The position numbers and the translations under genes are program-made. The notes beneath the pieces were generated by a model. That model saw nothing but the letters and a program-made list of their open reading frames with translations. It ran no database searches and was not told the DNA's origin. This document shows, in pieces, positions 1-5,454 of a stretch of 7,633 nucleotides of DNA. The DNA is taken from the NCBI GenBank assembly GCA_027064745.1, contig JAMOPD010000339.1:1-7633 (forward strand), in the 5' to 3' direction. This DNA is from Thermococcaceae archaeon. GTDB lineage: Archaea; Methanobacteriota_B; Thermococci; Thermococcales; Thermococcaceae. Position 1 is the first letter of the stretch; each line of letters begins with the position of its first letter.

Positions 1-780
1 ATTTTCAGAAGTGGCTTTTTCTTCAACAGCCTTTGCAACTTTGTCATTAACATTAATCAACACAATCTTATCCTTTTTCAGAGTCTTGCCCATTTCAATT
101 ATTTTATCCGCACTTTGATTGTTATACACCACAGGAGTTATGTGGAATGCTTTTATGACTCTCTCCATTAAGGTAGGAGCTGTTGGAGCTTTGGAATTGA
201 AGTCCGTGCTGTTCATCTTGTCGTAAATGTTCTTCGGCATGACCATGAGAGAATTCTCAGGCACATCTAGGAAAAAGTCGACTGGATATCCAGCCTTTCC
301 TTTAGCAAGTTCTGCAAACTTTTCAGCGGCGGTTTTCGATATTCTAAACGGAACTTCCCATTTATTTTCCTCAATCCTGTATGGAAATACCTGTTCAACA
401 TCTTTTCCAGTTGCAAATACAGTACCTAAAAACTCCATATAGAAAACACCCTGTTGCTCAATAACCTGTTTTATCCCTTGAGCTTGTTCCGCTGTGCTTA
501 CATTGGCAACTTTAACAAGGATTATCTGATTTCCTTGAGCTTCTATGGTTATATCTTTGACACCGAATGTGTTGAGCCTGTTCTGTAGTGACATAACGAC
601 GGTGTTCATAACGTTGGATGAGACGGGTTTCTCTGTCTCCACAACGAGGGCAACTCCACCACTAATATCAATTCCATACGTCAGAGGCCTGACCACAAGA
701 GTGGCAATTGAACCTATCAACACCAAAGTCAAGAACATGATTCTCCAGTTTTTAAGCAGATTCTTTTTTCTTCTTCTCAT
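1..780 (-). CDS. secD: Protein translocase subunit SecD, N-terminal part (runs off left edge)
   Basis: SecD pairs with SecF in the cytoplasmic membrane and helps preproteins leave the SecYE channel on the outer face, using the ion gradient. The frame is open from ATG at 780 to base 1, giving 260 codons; the stop and the C-terminal membrane domain lie outside the window. Residues 1-12 are basic (MRRRKKNLLK), about 13-31 form the first transmembrane helix, and TYGIDISGG (34-42) matches the conserved D1 motif that follows that helix in SecD proteins. The rest of the visible part is the external P1-type domain. The start overlaps the secF stop as ATGA, and a GGGAGGG ribosome-binding stretch lies a few bases upstream inside the secF end, so translation is probably coupled. 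Identification rests on the D1 motif, topology and the secF neighbour. Family knowledge says archaeal SecD is about 400-500 residues, so roughly half is present. Confidence 0.93.
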   Translation of the reverse strand, partial: MRRRKKNLLKNWRIMFLTLVLIGSIATLVVRPLTYGIDISGGVALVVETEKPVSSNVMNTVVMSLQNRLNTFGVKDITIEAQGNQIILVKVANVSTAEQAQGIKQVIEQQGVFYMEFLGTVFATGKDVEQVFPYRIEENKWEVPFRISKTAAEKFAELAKGKAGYPVDFFLDVPENSLMVMPKNIYDKMNSTDFNSKAPTAPTLMERVIKAFHITPVVYNNQSADKIIEMGKTLKKDKIVLINVNDKVAKAVEEKATSEN

Positions 781-1712
781 TTTTTAACCCTCCCTGCATC
801 CTTGCGGAGGAGGTACCACCTCAGTACTCCTGCATTAAATATCCATGTATTCATGAAATCCGCTAGAAGACCAAATATTAGAACTATCGCAATGCTGTCT
901 ATAACCTGAGAGGTTGATACTGCGAGCAATACTACAAGGGCACCAAGTGTTGTTGTGCTCATGGTGAAACCTGTTGAAACCGCTGAGAGGTAGGCTTCCT
1001 CTACAGTGTTCTCCTTTCGCTTCAGCAGACGTGTTGTCAGAAGGATATTACTGTCAACAGTGTAACCAATAAGCATCAGCAATGCTGCAATTGTTGCAGT
1101 GGTCAATTGGATTCCAAAAAGAGACATCAATGCAAGAGCTATTGTCATATCGGATAGGGCGGAAAAAACGATAGCACTCGATGATACAGGGTTCCTGAAG
1201 AAAAGGAAGACCACAACAGCCATTCCAAGGAAGGCAAATATAATCGCTTTAATACCCTGCTGCTGGGCGATCTTACCAAAAGTAGGTTGAACCTCACTAG
1301 GGTTGTATTCTGCATTTGGATACTTTACCCTCATGACTTTTATTATTTTAGTTGGGTCAGTTCCCACAGGAGCGTATATCCTAACACCTTTCTGGCTTAT
1401 ACCAGAAAAACTCTCAACTCTAACTTGAGTACCAATTTCTTTGCTTACATATTTAGCTAGATCATCGGGATTCGCATTAACTCCATACGCTGTTACAACA
1501 ACACCACCCTGAAGGTCAATTCCAAGTGTTGGAAAATGAACCGTAAGCAATAAAGCGGCGATGATAAAAATTGCTAACGGTATCATCATCATGGTCCTAT
1601 GATTCATTCTCACAAGGAACCCTAGCTTTTTTTGTTTTTTCTGTCGCATGTCCTCTGTGACAGATTGCCGCTTTTTCTTATTGGCTTTAGTTTTAGCCTT
1701 GGATTTTGCCAT
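777..1712 (-). CDS. secF: Protein translocase subunit SecF
   Basis: SecF is the partner of SecD in the membrane complex that assists Sec-dependent export. The product is 311 residues, normal for archaeal SecF. It has a very basic N-terminus (1-40), TM1 at about 41-60, the D1 motif TLGIDLQGG at 62-70, an external domain at about 75-150, and five further helices at roughly 154-172, 178-199, 204-227, 249-267 and 271-300. The fourth helix carries the SecF D4 signature (MLIGYTVDSNILLTTRLL, 213-230), where archaea use IGYxVDxxILL. I chose ATG 1712 over an in-frame ATG at 1745 because GAGGGGTG lies just before it and the protein then begins MAKSKAKTK. The order secF then secD is typical of archaea and reversed relative to most bacteria. 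The stop TGA shares bases with the secD ATG. Confidence 0.95.
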   Translation of the reverse strand: MAKSKAKTKANKKKRQSVTEDMRQKKQKKLGFLVRMNHRTMMMIPLAIFIIAALLLTVHFPTLGIDLQGGVVVTAYGVNANPDDLAKYVSKEIGTQVRVESFSGISQKGVRIYAPVGTDPTKIIKVMRVKYPNAEYNPSEVQPTFGKIAQQQGIKAIIFAFLGMAVVVFLFFRNPVSSSAIVFSALSDMTIALALMSLFGIQLTTATIAALLMLIGYTVDSNILLTTRLLKRKENTVEEAYLSAVSTGFTMSTTTLGALVVLLAVSTSQVIDSIAIVLIFGLLADFMNTWIFNAGVLRWYLLRKDAGRVKK

Positions 1713-1778
1713 AATCACACCCCTCTTAAAGATTTTACATAACACTGAATTTCTCTGTGCTCGATAGTTGGAGGTAAT

Positions 1779-1793
1779 GAGTTTTAAAATTAA
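1779..1793 (-). promoter_or_regulatory. Possible TATA box for secF-secD
   Basis: On the minus strand this reads ATTTTAAAAC, an acceptable archaeal TATA box. A start of transcription about 25 bases on, near 1760, would give a leader of about 48 bases ending in the GAGGGGTG ribosome-binding site. Other A/T-rich stretches occur in the same 167-base divergent region, so the assignment is weak. Confidence 0.35.
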
Positions 1794-1838
1794 TGGTCAG
1801 CTCATCTAATAATCGTTTCTATCTACATGGGGCTTAAG

Positions 1839-1846
1839 TTTAAAAG
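1839..1846 (+). promoter_or_regulatory. Probable TATA box for the AdoMet decarboxylase gene
   Basis: TTTAAAAG is centred near 1842, which predicts transcription starting near 1867. The ribosome-binding site GGTGA then begins almost at once (1870-1874), followed by ATG at 1880. The leader would be only about 13 bases. Spacing fits Thermococcales promoters; there is no experimental support. Confidence 0.55.
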
Positions 1847-1879
1847 GCAAGTGTGGAAAGTTGGGAATAGGTGAGAGCC

Positions 1880-2299
1880 ATGGAGACGATAGGATTCCAC
1901 TATGTTGTCGAGGCGGCAGGCTGCGATGAGGAAATACTCCAGAACGCTGACAGAATAAGACAAATTTTCCTTGAAGCTGCTAAAATTGGCAACATGGAAG
2001 TTAAAGCAAGTTACTTTTTTAAGTTCTCCCCTACAGGTGTGAGCGGCATGGTTATAGTTGCTGAGTCCCACATATCCATTCACACATGGCCTGAGAAGAG
2101 ATATGCCGCTATAGATGTCTATACATGCGGTGGGACGGCTGATCCTGAAAAGGCTGTGGATTACATACTCGATGCAATTAAAGCCGAATACGCCCACGTC
2201 TCTGAAATAAAGAGGGGCATAGAAGAAGATGACAATACATTTACCCACATGATCCTCACATGGGAAGAAAAACTTGATAGGAAAAATGGAGAAGGATAA
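1880..2299 (+). CDS. speH: S-adenosylmethionine decarboxylase proenzyme (prokaryotic class 1B type)
   Basis: The enzyme removes CO2 from S-adenosylmethionine to give decarboxylated AdoMet, the aminopropyl donor for spermidine and longer or branched polyamines, which are abundant in hyperthermophiles. It is made as a proenzyme that cuts itself and turns a serine into the pyruvoyl cofactor. The 139-residue product has the processing motif AESHISIHTWPE. Ser63 (start of the alpha chain), His68 and Cys83 fall at the same numbers as the known catalytic residues of the Thermotoga maritima enzyme. The chain aligns without gaps to the small prokaryotic family. An upstream in-frame GTG at 1871 is rejected because it lies within the GGTGA ribosome-binding site (1870-1874), five bases before ATG 1880. 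Its stop is separated by a single base from the stop of the convergent gene. The gene is also named speD in some archaeal genomes. Confidence 0.96.
   Translation: METIGFHYVVEAAGCDEEILQNADRIRQIFLEAAKIGNMEVKASYFFKFSPTGVSGMVIVAESHISIHTWPEKRYAAIDVYTCGGTADPEKAVDYILDAIKAEYAHVSEIKRGIEEDDNTFTHMILTWEEKLDRKNGEG
2265..2287 (-). terminator. Possible oligo-T terminator of the KaiC/HTH operon
   Basis: Read on the minus strand, the bases after the operon's stop codon (2301) contain two T5 runs, at 2286-2282 and 2272-2268. Oligo-T tracts without a required hairpin are enough for intrinsic termination in archaea. The tract lies inside the 3' coding end of the convergent decarboxylase gene. Confidence 0.4.
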
Positions 2300-2300
2300 G

Positions 2301-2825
2301 TCACAGCAGTTTCTCTATTTCCCTTATCCTTTCAAGGGCATCGCCCAGTATCTTCCTCACGTTCTCGACCTTTGCTTTGAACTCTCTGTTCTCCCCCTCA
2401 AGGGCTTTGACCTTCTCCTCGAGCTCCTCCTTCTCCCTCTTGAGCTTCTCGTACTCCTCGAGGGCAATGACCTGACCGCCCTTAGCCAAAACCTCAACGT
2501 TCTTCACGAGCTCGTCGAGCTTGCCCTGCTTTATGAGCTCATAAGTTTCTCTGACGAGCTGGCCCGCCTTAGTCTCGCCCTTAAGGTGCTTCCTTATCGT
2601 CGCCTCCGTCCTGCCAAGCTCTTCAGCTATTTCCCTGACGGTCATACCAGCCTTCTCCCTCGCTATCGCTCCAGCGGCTACCGCCAAGCTGTCCACCCAG
2701 GTAAGCCTCTCGGCCGGGTCCTTTATGAGCTCTATAACCTCGGGCCTGAAGAGCGTCGCGAAGAGTAGTATGCTCTCGAGCCTGTGTATCTCCTCCCTCC
2801 CAATCGGGTTCAGCGGAACCTCCAT
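2301..2825 (-). CDS. KaiC-linked HTH protein with C-terminal coiled coil
   Basis: Probable DNA-binding regulator or adaptor of 174 residues. The N-terminal part (10-58) is helical and resembles the cyclin-like or TFIIB-like helices of other archaeal regulators, though I cannot place it in a named family. A clear helix-turn-helix follows at about 62-82 (MTVREIAEELGRTEATIRKH). Residues 121-158 form a strongly charged heptad coiled coil with many Glu/Lys, and the helix continues to the C-terminus. I chose ATG 2825 over GTG 2834 because a GGTGA ribosome-binding site lies five bases before it, the same arrangement as in the decarboxylase gene. It lies 23 bases after the KaiC-like ATPase stop, so the two are almost certainly co-transcribed and may interact through the coiled coil. 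Base composition is higher in G+C than flanking genes. The target DNA is unknown. Confidence 0.85.
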   Translation of the reverse strand: MEVPLNPIGREEIHRLESILLFATLFRPEVIELIKDPAERLTWVDSLAVAAGAIAREKAGMTVREIAEELGRTEATIRKHLKGETKAGQLVRETYELIKQGKLDELVKNVEVLAKGGQVIALEEYEKLKREKEELEEKVKALEGENREFKAKVENVRKILGDALERIREIEKLL

Positions 2826-2848
2826 TTCCCTCACCCCCCTTTCAGTTT

Positions 2849-3601
2849 TCAGACTCCAGGCCTTATACTGACGATAGTCTTCATCTTGAGCACCTTGTCC
2901 GGGTAAACCACTATCCCCTTGTCCGTCACCTCAAAGGGGTGCCTCCTCATGCTGTGGCTCGTCCCGCGCATCTTCCACACTATCAATGAGCGCTTAAGCT
3001 CGCCGTCAATCTCGTCCAAATCAAGCCTTATTATGCCGTCGACGCCGTGCTCAACGCCCGGCCCTCCAAAGCCGCGCTCGCCGACGCTTATCTGGCTCAC
3101 GAGTATGCTCGTAACTCCCAAACCGGCCAAAACTCTCTTCAGCTGCATGACGATGCTCCTCGCCATCGCGGGCTTGTTGATGTAGAGCGTCGTAACCGAG
3201 TCTATAACCACCCTTTTAGCTCCAATATCCTTGACCGCTGTTCTAAGGATGTCTATGAACTCCCTGATGTCGGTCAGGTCGTGGACGATGTACTTTTCGT
3301 ACTCCTTGCTCTTGCCGATTCCGGCGGTGAAGGCATCAACCATCGCAAAAAGGCCTTCTTCCTCGTACTTCCTCACATCCCAGCCGAACTGGGCCATATT
3401 CTGCCTTACCTGAACGGGGTGCTCCTCAAGGGCAACGTAAATGCCAGGCTCGCCCATCCCGAGGCCGTTCCACAGAAATTGCTGGCTGAATATTGTCTTT
3501 CCGGTTCCCGGTCCGCCGCTGAGAAGAATGATGTTTCTCTCTGGGATTCCACCGTGGAGAATTTCATCCATCCCAGGGATTCCTGTCTTCACTCTTTTCA
3601 T
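2849..3601 (-). CDS. KaiC-like RecA-superfamily ATPase (UPF0273, PH0284-like)
   Basis: Single-domain KaiC-family ATPase of 250 residues, about half the length of the double-domain clock protein KaiC. Visible motifs are the N-terminal KaiC signature [15 protein letters not shown] (6-20), Walker A GGPGTGKT (29-36), the paired catalytic glutamates in ALEEHP (E59, E60), Walker [11 protein letters not shown] (130-139) with Asp134, [12 protein letters not shown] (169-180), and [16 protein letters not shown] (210-225), where KaiC proteins carry ATP-contacting basic residues. I recognise it as close to Pyrococcus horikoshii PH0284, a structurally characterised member of unknown function. Such proteins usually form rings, often hexamers, and archaeal members are thought to act in signal transduction, sometimes with autophosphorylation. 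The start is fixed by GGAGGTGAT six to seven bases upstream. It is first in an operon with the HTH/coiled-coil gene. No CII domain is present. Confidence 0.93.
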   Translation of the reverse strand: MKRVKTGIPGMDEILHGGIPERNIILLSGGPGTGKTIFSQQFLWNGLGMGEPGIYVALEEHPVQVRQNMAQFGWDVRKYEEEGLFAMVDAFTAGIGKSKEYEKYIVHDLTDIREFIDILRTAVKDIGAKRVVIDSVTTLYINKPAMARSIVMQLKRVLAGLGVTSILVSQISVGERGFGGPGVEHGVDGIIRLDLDEIDGELKRSLIVWKMRGTSHSMRRHPFEVTDKGIVVYPDKVLKMKTIVSIRPGV

Positions 3602-3606
3602 CGGGT

Positions 3607-3615
3607 ATCACCTCC
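3607..3615 (-). promoter_or_regulatory. Strong Shine-Dalgarno site of the KaiC-like gene
   Basis: GGAGGTGAT on the minus strand matches the full anti-Shine-Dalgarno complement expected for Thermococcales 16S rRNA, with six bases to ATG 3601. It is the strongest ribosome-binding site seen in the window and implies efficient translation. Confidence 0.8.
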
Positions 3616-3624
3616 AGACATTTT

Positions 3625-3640
3625 TAGTTACCAATAGTTA
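3625..3640 (-). promoter_or_regulatory. Tandem 6-bp direct repeat at the KaiC promoter, possible operator
   Basis: TAACTA occurs twice on the minus strand, separated by TTGG, so the copies are exactly 10 bp apart on the same face of the helix. They span the transcription start predicted from the TATA box at 3656-3663. That position suits a repressor site. A further copy in inverted orientation is at 3723-3728. The bound protein, if any, is unknown. Confidence 0.35.
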
Positions 3641-3655
3641 TTTAATCAGCATGAC

Positions 3656-3663
3656 TTATAAAA
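3656..3663 (-). promoter_or_regulatory. Probable TATA box of the KaiC/HTH operon
   Basis: TTTTATAA on the minus strand, centred near 3660, predicts transcription starting near 3634 and a leader of about 32 bases carrying the strong ribosome-binding site. The 139-base gap after the Nip7-like gene supports an independent promoter. Confidence 0.55.
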
Positions 3664-3740
3664 CTTACGATGTATTGCTCACATACTGTCAGGATAACTG
3701 GGGAGCGCTTGATAATCCGGTATAACTATTAAGCGGCTAT

Positions 3741-4256
3741 TTAACTTATCCTGCGAGCTCTTCGTATAAACTCTCCAATATCAGTAATATTCAGTATAAA
3801 TTTCCTCTTGCTTTCAGGATTTATTCTCCCTATTCCAAGGATAACTCCATTTTCATCGAATATTACCAACTTCTTTGTCCCCTGCCATACATATTTTCTC
3901 ACACCGCTTCTAGGCACATCTTTGCCAGTTGTGAATAGAAAACCCGCTTTTGGCGTTAAAACAGCGTAATTCTTGATGACATCAACAAAATAGAAAAACT
4001 CAACATTTGGATAAAATTTTTCAATAAGATTTTTATCGACCTTTATGGTTCCTACAAACGTTCCATAGGAGTAGGGCTTTATTTTGAGATTCTCGATTTC
4101 CCTCCAAACTTCTTCATTCACAGCATAGACATCCCTGAATCTGCCCTCAACGACAGCAAAAAAATCATGCTTAAGTTCTCCATATTTTTCAGCCTCTCTC
4201 AGTATCAACTCAAACTCCCACGATGAAGCACGCCTGTATCTGAGTTTTTTCTCCAT
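3741..4256 (-). CDS. Nip7-like PUA-domain RNA-binding protein
   Basis: Resembles the Nip7/UPF0113 family. Eukaryotic Nip7 is needed for 60S ribosome biogenesis, and archaeal members bind RNA and are thought to act in ribosome assembly or exosome control. The product is 171 residues, close to the usual 160-180. Residues 1-95 correspond to the pre-PUA alpha/beta domain ([19 protein letters not shown] near 8-26; [12 protein letters not shown] at 60-71, matching the SLGT-F-GK segment of Nip7). Residues 97-170 form the PUA domain with [14 protein letters not shown] (106-119), [10 protein letters not shown] (137-146) and the closing DIGEFIRR (159-166), as in the DIGEYVR end of human Nip7. I prefer ATG 4256 to GTG 4265 because GGTG lies about six bases before it. 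It follows the membrane-protein gene by 39 bases in the same direction and is probably transcribed with it. The family call is from remembered motifs, not an alignment. Confidence 0.8.
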   Translation of the reverse strand: MEKKLRYRRASSWEFELILREAEKYGELKHDFFAVVEGRFRDVYAVNEEVWREIENLKIKPYSYGTFVGTIKVDKNLIEKFYPNVEFFYFVDVIKNYAVLTPKAGFLFTTGKDVPRSGVRKYVWQGTKKLVIFDENGVILGIGRINPESKRKFILNITDIGEFIRRARRIS

Positions 4257-4295
4257 CCCACACACCGTTACAACTTCTTCTGTCGGCCTAAAAGG

Positions 4296-4865
4296 TTAGC
4301 CCGAGGAATTGGTGAGATTCGGAGGAGGCACTTGAACCGGATGTCCTACAACCTTACTCGCATTTTTGGAAATGCCCTCTCCGATATCCATGTGCGCATA
4401 ATAATCTTCAGCTAACCATGAGGATGTTATGAATGTAAAAAGGCCAGATACCACAAGTAATGCTATAACCATGTAAACAGCCAGAGGATTTAAGTTAGCT
4501 CCCTCTTTCCTAAGTGACCACAAAAGAACAGCGCCAAAAATCGAACTCAGAGCCCATAGATACAGCATCTCTAAATTTGGGAAGTTCTTCACGGTGGCAG
4601 CCAGTGAGCCAGAGAATCCAAAAAGGAAATACACTTCACCGTAAAAGAACGCACGTCTCGGATTATTGCTGATGTAATAAACAGATGCTGCCCCAAGTAG
4701 AAAATACATTAGCAGAAGAAATGGGAGAGCCCATGCAATATAGCGATACAGCATGCTTGGAATTATAACCGTGAATATTACCGGGATGAATCCAAAAAAT
4801 CTTATATTTATTATCCCATGGATAACAAAGATTACAAGGAGGAGGTAGCCCCGAATATCCTTCAT
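4296..4865 (-). CDS. Polytopic membrane protein of unknown function
   Basis: I do not recognise this 189-residue protein. It has about six hydrophobic segments at roughly 6-20, 23-38, 43-65, 72-91, 99-117 and 126-148, followed by a soluble tail (149-189) rich in polar residues and ending in a PVQVPPP proline stretch and NLTNSSG. A basic loop NNPRRAF (67-73) and LRKEG (118-122) probably face the cytoplasm. No catalytic or transport motif is visible. ATG 4865 has no ribosome-binding site, but a TATA box sits about 25 bases before it, so the mRNA is probably leaderless. It lies 28 bases after the YkgJ-type gene and 39 before the Nip7-like gene. Nothing in the context fixes a role. Confidence 0.85.
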   Translation of the reverse strand: MKDIRGYLLLVIFVIHGIINIRFFGFIPVIFTVIIPSMLYRYIAWALPFLLLMYFLLGAASVYYISNNPRRAFFYGEVYFLFGFSGSLAATVKNFPNLEMLYLWALSSIFGAVLLWSLRKEGANLNPLAVYMVIALLVVSGLFTFITSSWLAEDYYAHMDIGEGISKNASKVVGHPVQVPPPNLTNSSG

Positions 4866-4884
4866 ATTTAGATTTCTCTTCTCT

Positions 4885-4896
4885 AAAATATATTTA
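4885..4896 (-). promoter_or_regulatory. TATA box for a leaderless membrane-protein mRNA, overlapping the upstream stop codon
   Basis: TAAATATATTTT on the minus strand is centred near 4890, about 25 bases before ATG 4865, and no GGTGA-like site lies between them. The first three bases of the element are the TAA stop codon (4896-4894) of the YkgJ-type gene. This predicts transcription starting at or next to the start codon. Confidence 0.6.
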
Positions 4897-5400
4897 CCTT
4901 TCGCTTTTAATTAGTTCTGCAAATTCATCTAAATTTGTTCTCTCCATTTCCTTTTCAAATCGAATCCCCAGCTCCGCTATTTCTTCAGGTGTTATTGCTT
5001 CATTGCCTTCTCCAACTCCAGGACAGCTCTCATCATAATACAGCCAGAACTTTTCTCCTTTATATTCAAAGGGCTCCTCCCCTTCAACTCCCAGAGGCTT
5101 TCTCGAAACCATGAAAGGGTATATCCTGCACACCAGAGGGTTGTACTCATGAATTCTGCATTTCCCTGTTTCAGGGTCGTGAAAAACGCAACCGAGATCC
5201 CATTCTCTGTATGCCAGAACAAACCTGGTCTTCCCGCCTTCGAAGGTTAGCATAAGAAAATCCTGAGGATCATGCCCGTGCTTTGCAATTCTCTCTATAT
5301 CTCCAAGTGTCAGGTAAATAAACCTACCCCTGCAGCAGTCTATGCAGAATTTGCATTCAAAATTTACTTCCTCCTTGAAGGGTCTTGGCCTGAATCTCAT
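4894..5400 (-). CDS. YkgJ-type cysteine-cluster protein (zinc or iron-sulfur binding)
   Basis: A 168-residue member of the YkgJ / CxxCxxCC family (UPF0153-like), predicted to bind zinc or an Fe-S cluster; its biochemical role is unsettled. All eight expected cysteines are visible: C16xxC19xxC22C23 near the N-terminus, C71 (LGCVFHD), C81 (GKCRIHEYNP), C91 (VCRIYPF) and C126 (ESCPG). The order CxxCxxCC, then CxF/Y, CxIH, CRxYPF and a late C is the family hallmark. The C-terminal 40 residues are helical and acidic. ATG 5400 has no ribosome-binding site, but lies about 28 bases from a TATA element shared with the divergent peptidase gene, so a leaderless mRNA is likely. The gene heads a same-strand series with the membrane and Nip7-like genes, though the membrane gene has its own promoter. 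Confidence 0.9.
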   Translation of the reverse strand: MRFRPRPFKEEVNFECKFCIDCCRGRFIYLTLGDIERIAKHGHDPQDFLMLTFEGGKTRFVLAYREWDLGCVFHDPETGKCRIHEYNPLVCRIYPFMVSRKPLGVEGEEPFEYKGEKFWLYYDESCPGVGEGNEAITPEEIAELGIRFEKEMERTNLDEFAELIKSER

Positions 5401-5423
5401 GATATTAAAGAGATCTCAAAAAC

Positions 5424-5433
5424 TTTTAAATAT
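5424..5433. promoter_or_regulatory. Near-symmetric TATA element shared by two divergent leaderless genes
   Basis: The plus strand reads TTTTAAATAT and the minus strand ATATTTAAAA, both usable TATA boxes, centred at about 5428. Twenty-five to 28 bases to the right is ATG 5455 of the peptidase gene; the same distance to the left is ATG 5400 of the YkgJ-type gene. Neither start has a clear ribosome-binding site. One TBP-binding site could therefore drive both directions, with transcription starting at the start codons. Confidence 0.55.
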
Positions 5434-5454
5434 CCCTGAATGGAAATGAGCATC

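Noticed and set aside
1777..1809. Tiny ORF (10 codons) after a GGAGGT motif in the secF-speH gap
   Set aside because: Only one base separates the motif from ATG, too close for initiation, and no promoter fits. It may simply be chance.
1823..2248. Minus-strand ORF (141 codons) opposite speH
   Set aside because: Antisense shadow of the decarboxylase gene, whose catalytic residues are all in place.
2274..2768. Plus-strand ORF (164 codons) with a leucine-rich product
   Set aside because: The Leu-rich stretch is the antisense image of the Glu/Lys coiled coil of the HTH gene; it also overlaps the end of speH.
3047..3637. Long plus-strand ORF (196 codons) opposite the KaiC-like gene
   Set aside because: It is antisense to a well-supported ATPase gene, its product has no recognisable domain, and it has no clear ribosome-binding site. 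G+C-rich coding DNA often leaves an open antisense frame.
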